64,000 nt of DNA from Setophaga petechia. Lineage: Eukaryota > Chordata > Aves > Passeriformes > Parulidae. The stretch lies in the NCBI GenBank assembly GCA_024362935.1, contig JANCRA010000019.1, positions 13,140,501-13,204,500 of the forward strand, given 5' to 3'. The first letter of the stretch is position 1, and the number at the start of each line of letters is the position of its first letter. Shown piece after piece: positions 1 to 12,790 of the stretch. The translations under genes were made by a program, and so were the position numbers. Below the pieces are notes generated by a model. It ran no database searches. It had not been told where the DNA came from and saw only the letters and a program-made list of their open reading frames with translations.

Positions 1-3000
1 TGTCAGTGTCTTTTTGGATAAAAAGATTGTGATGGTTTTGGCTGGGGTACAATGAGTTTTCTTCATAGCTGGTGTAGGGGTGTGTTTTGGATTTGTGCTG
101 CAAACTGTTGATAACACAGAGATGTTTTAGCTGTTGCTTACCAGGGCTTGCACAGAGTGAAGGCCTTTTCTGCTCCTCACCCCATCCCACCAATGAGCAG
201 CTGGGGGTGCCAAGGAGTTGGGAGGGGACACAGCTGGGACAGCAGACCACAACTGACCAAAGGGATATTTCATACCATATGGCATTAGGCTCAGTATCCA
301 AAGTGTGGGGAAGAAGGAGCAAGGTGGGGACATTCAGAGTAATGGTGTTTGCCTTCCCAAGTCACCACTGTGTGTGATGGAGCTCTGCTTTCCTAGGCAT
401 GGCTGAACACCTGCCTTCCTGTGGGAAATGGTGAATTAATTCCTTGTTTCTCTTTGCTTGTGTGTGCTGCTTTTGCTTTACTCATTACATTTCTTTATCT
501 GAACCCTTGAGTTTTCTCACTTTTACCTTTCTGATTATTTCCCTGATCTCACTGAGGGGAGTGAGTGAAAGGCTGTGTGGGGCTTAGTTATCAGCTGGGG
601 TTAAACCATGACAAATATTCAAGGGTCTTATTAGAATAAAAGCAATTGAGCTTGATTTGCACTACCCACTTTAGGAATATTAATATTAAAAGAGAAGTAA
701 AAATAGACATTATGCTTTTATTTCCTCTTACTCTTCTCACCTAAGAATAGAATAAAATAAAGGTCTTCTTTTTCACTTTCTGCTATAATATGCACTGGCT
801 GATCTGAGGAAGTGCTAATAAATGCAAGTGAAAGTTTGCACACAACTTAAAATGCAGAAGAGCTTATTTCACTGAATGCTGTATGTTTACCAGGAAATGA
901 GATGGACTCAAATTGCCCTTGTGACTGCTTGAGACATATACTCATTAAAGATACTGTTGAAGTAATATGGAGGAGGAAATAAATTGCTTGAAAGGACAGT
1001 GCCAAGACTGGCAAATCTAAAATTTACTACACAGTCATTCAGAAGCTATTTTGGGAGCCACAATCACCTCTTGGAAAAATAAACACATTTCCACAGAACA
1101 GCAATTCCGTATGTTACACTTGGCCATCTTGACTGAAGCCAGTAGCGTAATGAGTTTTACAAGTGGCAAAAACCAGTCTCTTGGCAAAAACAATCCCTAA
1201 CCTCATGAAATACAGAATAGTTTGCTAAAAGGAAAACAAAGTTGAAATGTATTTTATATAGATTTATATAATTGTAGTTTAAAAGAAAACTTCTGCTAGA
1301 GGAAAATAAGTCTACACAAACTCTGATATAAAAAAATCACTGACAAAAAATGCTGCTCTTATGTTGACAGGTAGCTTTCAAAAAGAAACAAAAAAACCCT
1401 CCTTCACAAAAAAGGAGACAGATTTCCAAGAAATTATTGGTGGTATTCCATGCAAGTTTTTTCCTGATCCATAGCAGCCATCTATTTCAAATAGTATTAC
1501 TTTTATATGGTGCAAAAAAGTACCATAGGGAAACCAGTCACTTAAACACCCTGGATACATCATTGCTCTTACTGGGATGTAATCAGAAAGCATCCAGAAA
1601 GTCGTGTGTGCATATGTATATACATCTATACATACATATATACTCTGCACACAGAGTCCTTTCATAGGCTTTTCTCCTATATTTTGATGTTTCATTTTGC
1701 CTTTCTTTTGCTATGTGAATGGTTTTTACATTTATATATATAAAAATTGAAATTATATATAAATATATATAAAACTGAAAATATTTCCATTTTGTAAAGG
1801 GAGCATAGCAAAAGACTGTAAAGACCTAAGGCTCTTCTCAGTACCCTAAAGTAAGGGTCATGAAAAATTCCTGTTGTGAAATGCAGTCCTCACATGGCTG
1901 TGGGAGCTCTTTAGCTAAGTGGTGTCATCTTAAGGCAAGGGTGTGAATTATAGAGACTGAGTACTGACTTGGGGAGCCCCCATTATTTGAAATAGAGTTG
2001 CAAGACATGGTAAATACTATGTGATTTCCTAGTATATGACCAAAGAAACTTCACCGTGCTCCAGAAAAGGCACCTGGGGACAGAACTTTTCTGTTAGGAC
2101 AAGTTGTTTTACTGGGGATAGAGCTGCATACATGTAAGGGAATCATATCACTAAATGGATCTATCCATGTGCAACAAATCTGACACCTTCATTTTCAGCA
2201 TGATAAAGACAGCCTGATCCATGCATAGTGAATGTGCCATTTGACCATCCCTGGACTGTGGACAAGAGTTTGCAAGTCCAACGCCTCTAAATTCCTTTAG
2301 GTGACCCTGTTAATTGTCTCAAATACAATTCATGTACTTTGGAGGTGGAAAATTTTCTTTTGCACAGTAGGCAACAAAGAAAAGTGATTGACAGCATATA
2401 TGAAGTGAACAGCATATCCTGAGCCTGTCCTAGCCAAATGCTCTGTGTGTTACACAGTATTGTTTCCTAATACTTTAACAGTTGCTTGTAATGCTTTTTG
2501 GCTAATCAGTTCCAAATGCTTTTCAAAGACTCAGACATTTCAAAAAATCATTAATGTTTTTCAGTGTATTTTGCTGTGAAGCCAAGCTGAAATCCTGAAA
2601 GGAACGTTTAAGAAGATAGCCTGGTGATGAGTGCAACAAACAGGCAACTCAAAAGCAGCTGGCATCAAGAAGAGTAACAAAAATCAAGACATTCAAAAGT
2701 CCTCTGTGAGTTTCAGAAATCTGTAGTCTGTGAGTTCTGTTTCCTGCATCTTTAAGACATAACATGTCATTGTTCTGCATCAGAAAGCATCCGTCTGCAG
2801 CTGGGAGCAATACCCACCACTGACACCAACCACTGCTTTGCCAGGTGTAAAAACCTGGAGTCAAATAATTTTATCCCTAGGTCATTCTTTAAGTCAGTTA
2901 CAGTGCAGAGGAGAGCTGCATTTCCATCACCTTGCTGACAATTAGATACACAACTGATGCAAAGCACTCATCTTTCTCACTACCAAAAGTGAAAACCCCC

Positions 3001-5699
3001 CCTTAACTCAGAATTTCCTTGCTGTAACAAAAGTGAACATTTTATTTTTGCTTTCAGTTTACTAGAGTTTGAAAGGTCATGTAAGTCTGCTTTTATGAAT
3101 ATTCTTAACATAATCTGGAACATAAGCTCAATATCAAAACAAATTAAGAGGATTCTGAAAAGAGAGAGGTGGAGAATAATGTTTTAGCATTGTAGCACTA
3201 TTGTATCAACAGCTTGTCTTGCGTGAGGCTGATGCACTGCACAGGAATCTGGGTTGTTTTGCTATAAGTGGAAAGTTACTTAAGTAGGGTGTCTCTGCAG
3301 TGATGAAGGATGCAGCAAAGAGGTGGAGATTTAAAAAGCCAGATTCTCAGAAAGAATACAGCAACATAAGAACAGGTATGGGAATTTGAAGACCTTTTTT
3401 TAGCTGCTACATTTTCGTAGCTTTTCAACCCTGCAGAGAATAAACTTTTCAGCATTAAAGCACTAAAGGCCTGGGAAACTTCAGCCAACTGGAAAACAAA
3501 CCAAAAACCCCCAACCCAAAACACAAACCCAAATCATCTGAAGCAGTAGAGCAATGCTGATTTGCTGGGAATCCTAGGTAATACAACCCATCAAATCTAA
3601 GGTCTTTTACGGGGATCCAAACTAGGACCCAGTAGGGAAACAACGAAAAGTAAAAGAAAAACCAAGGGAAAGAAGTAAGTTTGATGCAGTGATAAAAAAT
3701 AGGCCTTTGTTAAGTTCCCAGATGTTCTCTGGGCTAGCTGTATTTTGAGGTTCTATAGGTTCTTTGAGGATGGAAGAGGTGTAATCTCCAAGCCAGTGGG
3801 GGCATTATGAAGTTTAATGCTGACTGTTCCGTTGGTGCAAATGTACAAAGTGGGAACATGGAAAACTGGAACAAGAAGAAAACAAGCAAAACTGTCTAAC
3901 ATTCATACAGTTTCTATAAGCTTTTGCTTGCCTAGGACTAGAGAGCAACAGAGAGCAACTCTGTTCATCCTGTTTTTGAACAGCAACTGGAGATGAGCTA
4001 GGATAGTCACAGCATTAAAGCATCCAGCTGACACTTGAACAACATGTCTAAAATGAGCATATCCAGAAGCACCTAGTGGCTGAGGAAAAAAATTCCCCAC
4101 TTTTGCATTACAAGTCCTATTTTTAGATCACTGGTATTTTAAAATAAGGTTTTCAAGAAGAGTGTTTTTTAAAAAAACAGACACAATTTACAGAACAACT
4201 CCAAAATGTGAAGTGCTGGATGACTGTGGGTGAAGGAAAAGACTTTGGCACAGGTTTCTCAGCAAGACAGCCTAGCCCAGACTCCTGGCCAGGCTCCAGC
4301 TTTGGAAGCTGTCCTCAGACTCCTCCGAGATGACTATCGGCTCCTCTTCCTGCTCAAAGCTGTTGAGCAATAAAGCTCTGAGTTGTCAAACTGATACCGC
4401 TCTTTCAAGCAGAAGTGCTGTGATTCAGTCATCAGTGAAATAACCCTCCCCATACTACAACTCCCAGAGCAGCTCTGGAATTAAAAACATAATTACAAAT
4501 GCAATGGTTTTGTTCTGTTAAGCTTTTTCGTGAATACTGGTTTGTTATTGTGTTTAGTTTTGTGATCTTTCATCAGTAACAACTGACCACGTTATACCGG
4601 AAATCTTTCACTACAAACAGGAATAAGGTTGTTCACTTCACAGCTACATTTTAGGAGCATGAGAATATTTTGAAAAATATTCCTTCATTGTGTCATCTCA
4701 GTAAAGCAAAAGAAGAGAGGATGTCTGAGTTCAACAGAAGCACTTAAAATCCTGAGACTGGCAAAGCCAAACTTGAATGATCCCTCCTTGTCCCAGGGAA
4801 GCACTGCTCCCATAATGCTAACATTTCTTCAGCATCCCTAAAAGTGAACCAAAATGGTCTTCGAGTACTGAAATTAACTAACTCTATCTTGCCTATCAGC
4901 CACTTCTTTTTTTTTTGTTTTGTTTGGGGTTTTTTTTGTTTTTTTCTTTTTTTTTTTTTTTTGTTTGGTTTTTTTTTTGTTTGTTTGGTTTGGGATGTGT
5001 TTTTGGGGTTTTTGTTTTGTTTTTTTATTTAAAATCTTGGTTGGTTTGGTGGTGTTGGTGTATTTTTGTTTGGCTGGTTTTTTGTTTGTGTGGGTTTTTT
5101 TTTTTTGTGTTTATTTTTCAGGAAGGTCAAAACTTCACATCTAAAATGCTTTGTTTTCCACACCAAATTCAAACTTCTGTTTACCAGCACTTGTATCTCA
5201 GCACTGACTTCTTCTGGCTGTCCCACAGATGATTCCATTTCCTCTACATAATAATTCTTGATTTGCTAAAGCATTTCCAAGCATTATTCCTTTCCATGTT
5301 CTTCAAGTGATGCTCTCAGGAATGTTCAAGCAGTGTGTTTATGAATCCAAACTAGTATTTTATGGAGAAAAAAAAAACCAGGAAAGGTCAACTTTGCCTC
5401 TAACTTTCTTAATACTACCATATTCATACAGCCAAGATGACTTGTAACAGGACATGTGGCCCTATTCTCTTTTTCTCCTCACCACTGCCATGTTACAAGA
5501 ATGAAAGCCACACTATCACATCTGTAGCAATATCAAAGTGCCCAAGGACACAATTCCCCTGGTCCAGCAGTGCTGGAGGGAACCTGTGCTTTCAGAAAGA
5601 TCTTTGAGGCACACAAGCTAACATGATAATTTTGTTTTCTGCAAATCAATTGTAGAAGGGAGAATGGCAACTGAACTAAGTATGCCTCAAAATTGTGCC
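1..5699. other. no gene recognised; simple sequence only
   Basis: AT-rich intergenic DNA. AT-alternating stretches lie at about 1610-1640 and 1728-1775 and a T/G-rich tract at 4905-5118. Open frames are short, overlap on both strands and match no family that I know. This side would face NCOA2 in the usual amniote gene order, but no NCOA2 exon is visible. Confidence 0.7.
4905..5118. repeat. T/G-rich low-complexity tract
   Basis: About 210 bp composed almost only of T with interspersed G on the plus strand (GTTT, TTTTG and T runs). The Phe/Val/Leu-rich frames over it are an effect of composition. Confidence 0.9.
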
Positions 5700-5915
5700 A
5701 AGGGATGTTTAGAATTAGTATAAGGAAAAATTTCTTCTCCTGGAGGGCTGTCAAGCAGTGGAATGGGCTGCCCAGGGAAGTGGTTGAGGCACCATCCCTG
5801 GGGTTATAGATGAGGCACTTGGAGACATGGTTTAGTGGTGGGCTTGGCAGTGTTGGGTTAGTGGTTGGACTCAGTCTTAAAACTCTTTCCCAACCCGAAT
5901 GTTTCTAGGTGTCTG
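5700..5915 (+). mobile_element. CR1 LINE 3'-terminal fragment
   Basis: AATTTCTTCTCCTGGAGGGC, TGGAATGGGCTGCCCAGGGA, GGTTGGACTCAGTCTTAAAA and TCTTTCCCAACCCGAATG are the CR1 3' UTR, in the subtype with the GACATGGTTTAGTGG segment. Heavily 5'-truncated. Confidence 0.85.
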
Positions 5916-8900
5916 TTATTGAATTAAACATGTATCTCTTAAGGATCCAAGCATCCTTCAGAAATGAGACAGAGAAAAACATTAAATCATCCAAACCTCT
6001 AGAAGAGATAAAAAACTAGCTTTTTATACAAAGGGTTTTCTGACTGAGGCCAAGTTGTTCTATGTAAAGAAAAGCAGATCAAAACTACCCAGTCTTTCTG
6101 ATCTAAAGCACATTTCTGGTTGTATTACAAAAATTTCTTCTTTGGGATACACCCATTGGGAAGTTCCAGCTTTTTGGTCATGTTGGCTGTCAAAAATGCA
6201 TGGAGCTTTGTTGGTGGGAAGGACAATACTCTGTTTCCAGGCTCAGACTCTTATTATAGCTTAGATCAAACCCTGTAATAAAACAATTTAACAACCACCA
6301 GTTCTATCATATGCAAATACTTAAACTTCTACTGAATCCCCCAGCCTAATTGACCATCTACAGCCTTACTTACCCTGAGAACATTGCCAGAAGCACATTT
6401 GTTCCTCATCATTTCATATTCTAGGCATCGACACAATGTAAAGTTCAGTTGTATTCATCTCATAGCAGGAAAAGAAGTGCCTTAACATAACAAGCTCAGA
6501 AGAAACAAATTTGTTGGTATCATATGAAAACTGGGTTTTATAATAACAGATCCTCATGGGGTTTTTTTGACAACCCCTATGAAAGCTTGGAAGGAGTGTG
6601 GATTACTACTACATGTTTGTTTAAGAACCCAGGGTATAACCCCACCCCCAGACCAAGCTGCCTATGGTCCTTCCCTTTTCCCCCCTCCAATAAAAGCATG
6701 GATTCCTGCAGAGGGAAAGGGCACTGCTGGTTGGCCAGAGGTTACACCAGGCTAGCAGGGGCTGCTGCAGCTATGCTACTGCAAAATGCATGTCATTTCT
6801 CATTTTTGCCACAGAAGAGAGCCCATGAACAGTGACAAGGCTGCCATTAAGAGTGTGATGTCTCTGCGTTACAGACCAGCTCTCTAGTCTTCCATGAAAA
6901 GGAAGATATGGAAAAAAAAAACCCCACCAAGCGAGATCTATTGCATGAAAACAAAATGCAAAATGGCACATAAGGAAAAATAAAACAAGAATGGCAGTGT
7001 CTTTCATTTATAACACCACCTTTAAACTTTATTTTAGCCTTATACTTTTTGGTAAAACAAGAAAGCTTACATGGACTGCAGGTGGAGCTGGGTTGAGTGC
7101 ATATTGATAGTAAGGCCATGTCACTAACCAATGACAGATCACTGAGATCTTTTTTTAGCTAAGCGACTAGATAAGGAGGCAGCAGATAGTCTTCAAACCC
7201 TGATCTGTATCCACAGTGTGGGTACACACAGCAGCCTACAAATATCTACAAATCTGACAATTCTTAGCAGTTACTTGAGGCTGCTTCCCAGTCTCACACC
7301 CTTGGCCCTTAGAACTCTTTTCCTGTAAAAAGCCACTTCCTTGCCTGCAGGAGACCAGGACACCAGTCCTCCACACCAGGTTCTCACCCCAGCACCTCAA
7401 GCTGAACAGCAGAACAAATCTTATCCATAGCACTTTCCCCACCAGAAGTCAATCCTCCTTGCTCCTCACCTCTCCTTTCCATACTGCTCTAATTTTTGAC
7501 TTTCAAGCTTTTTGTCTCCAACAGTCCCCCAGAATGACCAGCCACTTACAATCTGCTGCTCCCATTTCTCCTTGTTTTATGACTGCATGATCAGATGTAA
7601 TGCTCATTAGCCTGCAGCTGGTGGAGGTAACCAGACCTCCTTCTTCGTCCTTTTGGCTTCCCCTCTGCAGGTGCTTGTATCCCAGCTCAGGAATCACCTA
7701 AGAAAGTGGCCAGCATCCAGGACAAACTCTTAAACAGATTAACTGGGATATTTTGATGGAGGCAGGGAAGAGGAGCACCCCCACCCCCCAAAAAAATTAT
7801 GGAAAAAGTACACCAGCAGCCTGTACGAGCAAAAGACAGACATTTGCTTTCTGAACTCATTTGCTGTTGGGTAAATTATGAAATAAAATGAAATAAAATT
7901 ATATTTCCAATTGCTGCCTCCAAGGGAGCAGAAGGGAATCAGAGAGGAAAGCAGAGCTCTGGAGAATCAGCAGATATAGCTGCAGTTCTCAGTTCTGCTG
8001 GAGAAATCCTCTGTCAGAAGCAGTGTCTCAGGCAGGCTGTGGGCTCAGCGTTACGTACCCACGGTTTGGTGGATTCACTCTGCTCAAAACCACTCTGCCA
8101 TTTTCAGGTGAAAGTTGATGTAGTTGGAGGTTTATAATCAACCATGATCTACTTTATCCTTCCTACTTACATTCTTTTTATCATACATATCACCAAGAGA
8201 CACAGAAAAACCAGAAAGAACGGTGCTAAGAACGGGAAATACAGACTTTTAATCTTGTAAATAGGTGCTAAACCTTGCTAGGGACTGCAGCGTTCCCAGC
8301 GCAGATAAGCATCGCTCCCTCGTGTGGTGAAAACTCACTATTGCTAATTTAGCGGCACTGCAGATCTTTGCATGAAAATTCAGGGAAGAAAGGATTATTT
8401 GCCGGGATTTGCATCTCAATGCACAGTCACATACGCGTTCATGCATGCAAAAGTATGAGTACAATAATACACCTTGCACAGAGTTCACTCTGAACAGACA
8501 ATTTCACCTTGTATCTGTGTTGAAAGGCTAAAAAATCATCTCCCTCAAAAGGCTGATAAAAACAGCAAAGAAATCCGGGATCTGATATGGAGAAATCTAC
8601 AGCTCCTCACAAAAGAGGCTGTAAGGAATATAGTTTTTCATATGCAAACACTGATTGAATTGTTGCTCTCTAGATAACCAATAGTTAAACCCACAGAATA
8701 GCTTGAAAATTGAAGATGTGAAACTACTGGATCCCTACACAGGATTAACACACACCCTTGAATATCTTCTCAGACTGTGCAGAGTCTTATATAAGACTTT
8801 CTATGAGCATTCAGAGAGTCCACAGACCTCATCAATTTACCTGTTAATCCAGACCTGAATGGCATTTATGAGTTCAACACACAGTGTTGAACAGTGTAAT

Positions 8901-11899
8901 GACAGAGTCCTTTATTGCATGTAAGTAGACAAGAGATGTGTTATCAATGCTGTTCAACAGAGCTGTACCAAGGCACCCTAATGCCTCAGAGCCCCCTCCC
9001 TTGCCCTGGTTTCCAGCTTCAGAGCACAACAGAGGATGCCTCTCATTTTGTCTCAATGCAGTGGACCCTTCTTATGCAGCTTAGCACAATAAGCTTGCAT
9101 AAACAGGTCCCTATAGAAAAAAACCCCAAAAAGTCCAGTACTACTTCCAGCCAAGCTGCAATTTAATCAAGAGAACAATGAATAATTTTCTGTGCTTTCA
9201 TTGCTAACAAATCACAATTTGTTTAAAAAGCCAAGTATATTAGAAGGTTTATATAAAATATAATTTTGCAATAAATTCCTCCCCAAAAACTGGGGAGTGA
9301 AAATGGGAATAAGAGACTGATATTGTTGAAATTTGTGTTCTCTTAACTCAATAGCAAGGTATTTGAATAAGAAAGCATTGTACAGTATGAACAAATATGC
9401 TTATTTAGGACTAACAGCCAACTCAGGTATTTCCAGCTGATATCAGGAAACGTTCAAATTTATCTAAAACACACAGCTACTGTTATGTGTTGCAAAGAAT
9501 GGCTGGAGATCAAGAATTAAAATACCTTGAACACAGGACAACAATGTCATTTAATCCCAGTCATAAAAAAGGAAATGTGCTCTCTGAGATTTTTCCACCC
9601 CACCTTCTCATTCAAACTGTTTGTTACATTCAAGGTGCAAATGTCCTTGAAAGACAAAAATAAAGAGAGCATAAAGGTGATATTTTAGGAACAAACTGAA
9701 TCTACATATGTCCGTGCTTTCCAGGAACTTGCAGCTGCTATTTTTCCCTCTGTAGTGACTGTGGCTGGTCTCTGCCTTAAAAGAAAACTAGACCCATCTC
9801 TGCAGGAGTTTCCCTTCAAGCAGCCTCCCCACCCTCCCCCATCCTTAAGGAACCATAATTCAAGCTTAAATACTTTGGAAAGAAATTCATTTTCCTACAA
9901 CATAGGAAGACTGATGCACAAACATTAGAGCAATCTAATTTTAGATCATTCAGACAATACGCTGGATCCTTACGCGCATTTATTTAAGGCTATTTATAGT
10001 GCTCCAGACGCTGCTGGAAGTATAGTCATCCATTGTGCAGCTATTCTGCAGTGCTCCAGTTTGGGAGGGAGGAAGGGAGGGAGGGGTGGAGGATGCAATC
10101 AAGAGTCTGATTGTTCTGGGGAACACAGGTATAGAGGTGTTGGATGAAATGTTCATTTGCAGGCTGAACAGAGATCAAAAGTTCTGGCCGCTTAGCAGCA
10201 CTGCTGCTGCCAAGAACTGTAGGGGCACCAGAGAACTTGGAAGTCCCAAACTGCACCAAATTACAGGCCCAGAGACAAGTGCTGCTCATAGCTGCAGGCA
10301 TAGAAAAGGGACTGTGTGCCTGAGCAGGGGGAAAAAACCTCAAAAAAAGGTTTTAGTCCTCTGGGGACATTTTTGGAGTAGAATAAATGGCTATACTGTA
10401 CCTCAGAGCCTGAGTGCTGGAGTCAGCATCTCCCTCAAAGGCATGTGACTTCCAGAACAAAGTTCTTTTTGCAAGTTCATCTGAACACTGGCACTCCACA
10501 GCCTCTAGGTCTTGGTTATTAGAAAACCTCTCAAGCACCTCTCAAACACCTCCCAGACTTCTTCAGTTCTTCTTTTTAGCTCATCTTTAAAAAAAAAAAA
10601 ACACAATCAAGAAAACCAACGTATCTCCTAGGTTCAGATGAATTGCAACATTTCCAATGCACACATCCAGTGGTTGAACTGTAATTCATGCTCCATGGTG
10701 TCACAAAAGCCTTTGGACCATCAGCTCCTTGGATCAGAATATACTTCTTCTCCAGTTTGCCTTGTCTGATACACAGATCATCTTTTATCAAATCTAGATG
10801 CAAGTCCTGGAGCCTCTAGCTATTCTAGAGCAGATGTGCTATTCTAACTCACAGTATCATCCAGATATCCAGGTCAAAGGAATCCCACTTGAAAATAAGG
10901 ACAATCCAAAGCACTACAGCACAACATCTTGTTTTCATCATGGTGTGTCTTGAGTAGGAAAATCTGCTTTCGAAATTATTGGTGATTTTTGACAACCTTC
11001 CCTATGGATCTAGCAGCAGAGAACCCAAGGTCTTACTGTTTTCCTATAGAGCAGCCACTGCAAGGCACAGCAGATAAAGTACATTTGTAGGTCACAGATC
11101 CTTAAGTCAGTGTCCTAGTATCTATGTGAGCTAAATATGATCCACTATTTAAAAAGAAGCAGGTAGTAAGTTTAAAATCACTATTCCAAGGCTCATAAAA
11201 AGACTGGGATCTTTGCTCTCAGATCTAAATCTGCTTTTGGAAATATTAGCCAGCTGCTCTTGGTGTGATCAAACTGTACTGCTCGGGACTCCAAAAGATA
11301 GTTCCTCACTCAAAGAAAACAACTCTGCAGTTTATGAAATTGCCATGGACAACAATGAGTGATTAGAGAAATGGGAAAAGGACAAAACAAACCAGTATAA
11401 TAAGGTAGCTCTGTCTTGAAGATTTTTGTTTCTAAAAATTATGTTTTGTAGATTAGTTATGACCCTTTAAGAACTAGCTGATCACCAAAGAAATCCAAGC
11501 TACTCCCAGCAATGAAGGTGGGCCAGCAGTGCTCTTGCCAAAAGGGGTTAACTGATTATGCTGCCTTCTTTCAAGACCTTATGTCGAAACATCCAGTGCT
11601 TGCTACTGAAATATTGCAGAACTAAGGTATTAAAGCCAGCTTCACTTGCAAATAAATGGTACTGTCAAAGAGAATTTTCCCAAATCATATGAAAAATGTT
11701 TTGATAGAATCAACCAGAGCAATAACAGAGAACAACCACTTCACAGGCTCTACACTACAAGCAAAGCCAACAGACCACAAAAGTGAGCATGTCCAAGGAA
11801 GACCAGGCTGCATTCAAAATAAAGTCTTTCACTTCTGTGTTGGCAAGTCACTGTTTATTTTCCTTGTGAGGCACTATTGTTTCCCTAATCAATTGATAC
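5916..11899. other. no gene recognised
   Basis: Intergenic DNA of ordinary composition. A perfect 8-bp inverted repeat TTCAACAC-ACA-GTGTTGAA lies at 8873-8891, and an octamer-type ATTTGCAT at 8407-8414 within a stretch (about 8270-8470) that has more CpG than its surroundings. A frame of 137 codons near 10,035 lacks any recognisable domain. Confidence 0.65.
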
Positions 11900-11949
11900 C
11901 CCAGCATTCTAGGAATATAATTATCCCAGCATTCTAGGAATGTAGTTAT
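11900..11949. repeat. 25-bp tandem duplication
   Basis: CCCAGCATTCTAGGAAT followed by ATAATTAT (11900-11924), then the same with GTAGTTAT (11925-11949), differing at two bases. It lies just before the start of the CR1 copy at 11970. Confidence 0.9.
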
Positions 11950-11969
11950 GCAGCTCAACTGACATGTAA

Positions 11970-12790
11970 ACACCTGCAGCTAAGATTGGATGCCATCCAG
12001 AGGGACCTGGACAAGTTTGAGAAGTGGGCCCACAGGAGTTTAACAAGAGGTTTAACAAGACAAAATGCAAAGTGCTGCACATGGGTGGGGGCAACAGCTG
12101 GTCTCAATACAGATCAAGAGCAGTCCTGCTGAGAAGGACTTGTAGGTGCTGGTGGATGAGAGGCTGGACGTGACCCAGCAACGTGCACTTGAAGCCCAGA
12201 AAACCAAAAATGTCCTGGGCTGCATCCAAAGCAGCATGGCCAGCAGGTTGAGAGGAGGGATCCTGCCCCTCTGCTCTCCTCTGGTGAGATCCCCTGCAGT
12301 GCCACATCCAGCTCTGAGGGCCTCACCACAGACAGGATATCCACCTGTTGCAGTGAGTCCAGAGGAGGCCACCAAGATGATTAGAGGGAATCCCTAAAGG
12401 GGAAAGGCTGAGAGAATTTGGCTTGTTCAGCCTGGAAAACAGACAGCTTAGGGGTGACCTAACTGGGGCTTTCCAGTACCTGAAAGGAGCCTATAAGAAA
12501 GCTGGAGAGGGATTTTTAACAAGAACATGTGGTGACAGGACAAGTAGAGATGGATTAAAACTGAAAGACAGTAGGTTTAAATTAGATATTAGAAACAATT
12601 TCTTTACTGTGGAGGTGGTGAGGCACCAGAACAAGTTGCCCAGATAAATTGTGGATGCCCCATCTCTGGAGGTGTTCAAGGGTAGGCTAGATGGGGCTGT
12701 GAGCAACCTGGTCTAGTAGCAGATGTCTCTGCCCATGGCATGAGGGTCTAATCTTTAGGTCCCTTCCAGCCCAAACCATACTATGATGTG
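11970..12790 (+). mobile_element. CR1 LINE, ~0.8 kb 3' fragment
   Basis: The longest CR1 copy here. It runs from the ORF2 C-terminal region (AGAGGGACCTGGACAAGTTT, AAAGTGCTGCACATGGGTG) through CAGCCTGGAAAACAGAC and GAGGTGGTGAGGCACCAGAA to the terminal CCCTTCCAGCCCAAACCATA. The reading frame is broken by frameshifts and stops, so it cannot make reverse transcriptase. Confidence 0.92.

Noticed and set aside
4844..5251. Phe/Leu/Val-rich frames that look like membrane proteins
   Set aside because: They are translations of the T/G-rich low-complexity tract.
10035..10448. 137-codon plus-strand frame
   Set aside because: No recognisable family, overlaps a minus-strand frame of similar length, and has no splice or promoter context.
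12052..12706. Open frames on both strands over 12.0-12.7 kb
   Set aside because: They fall wholly within a decayed CR1 3' fragment and are mostly antisense to it.
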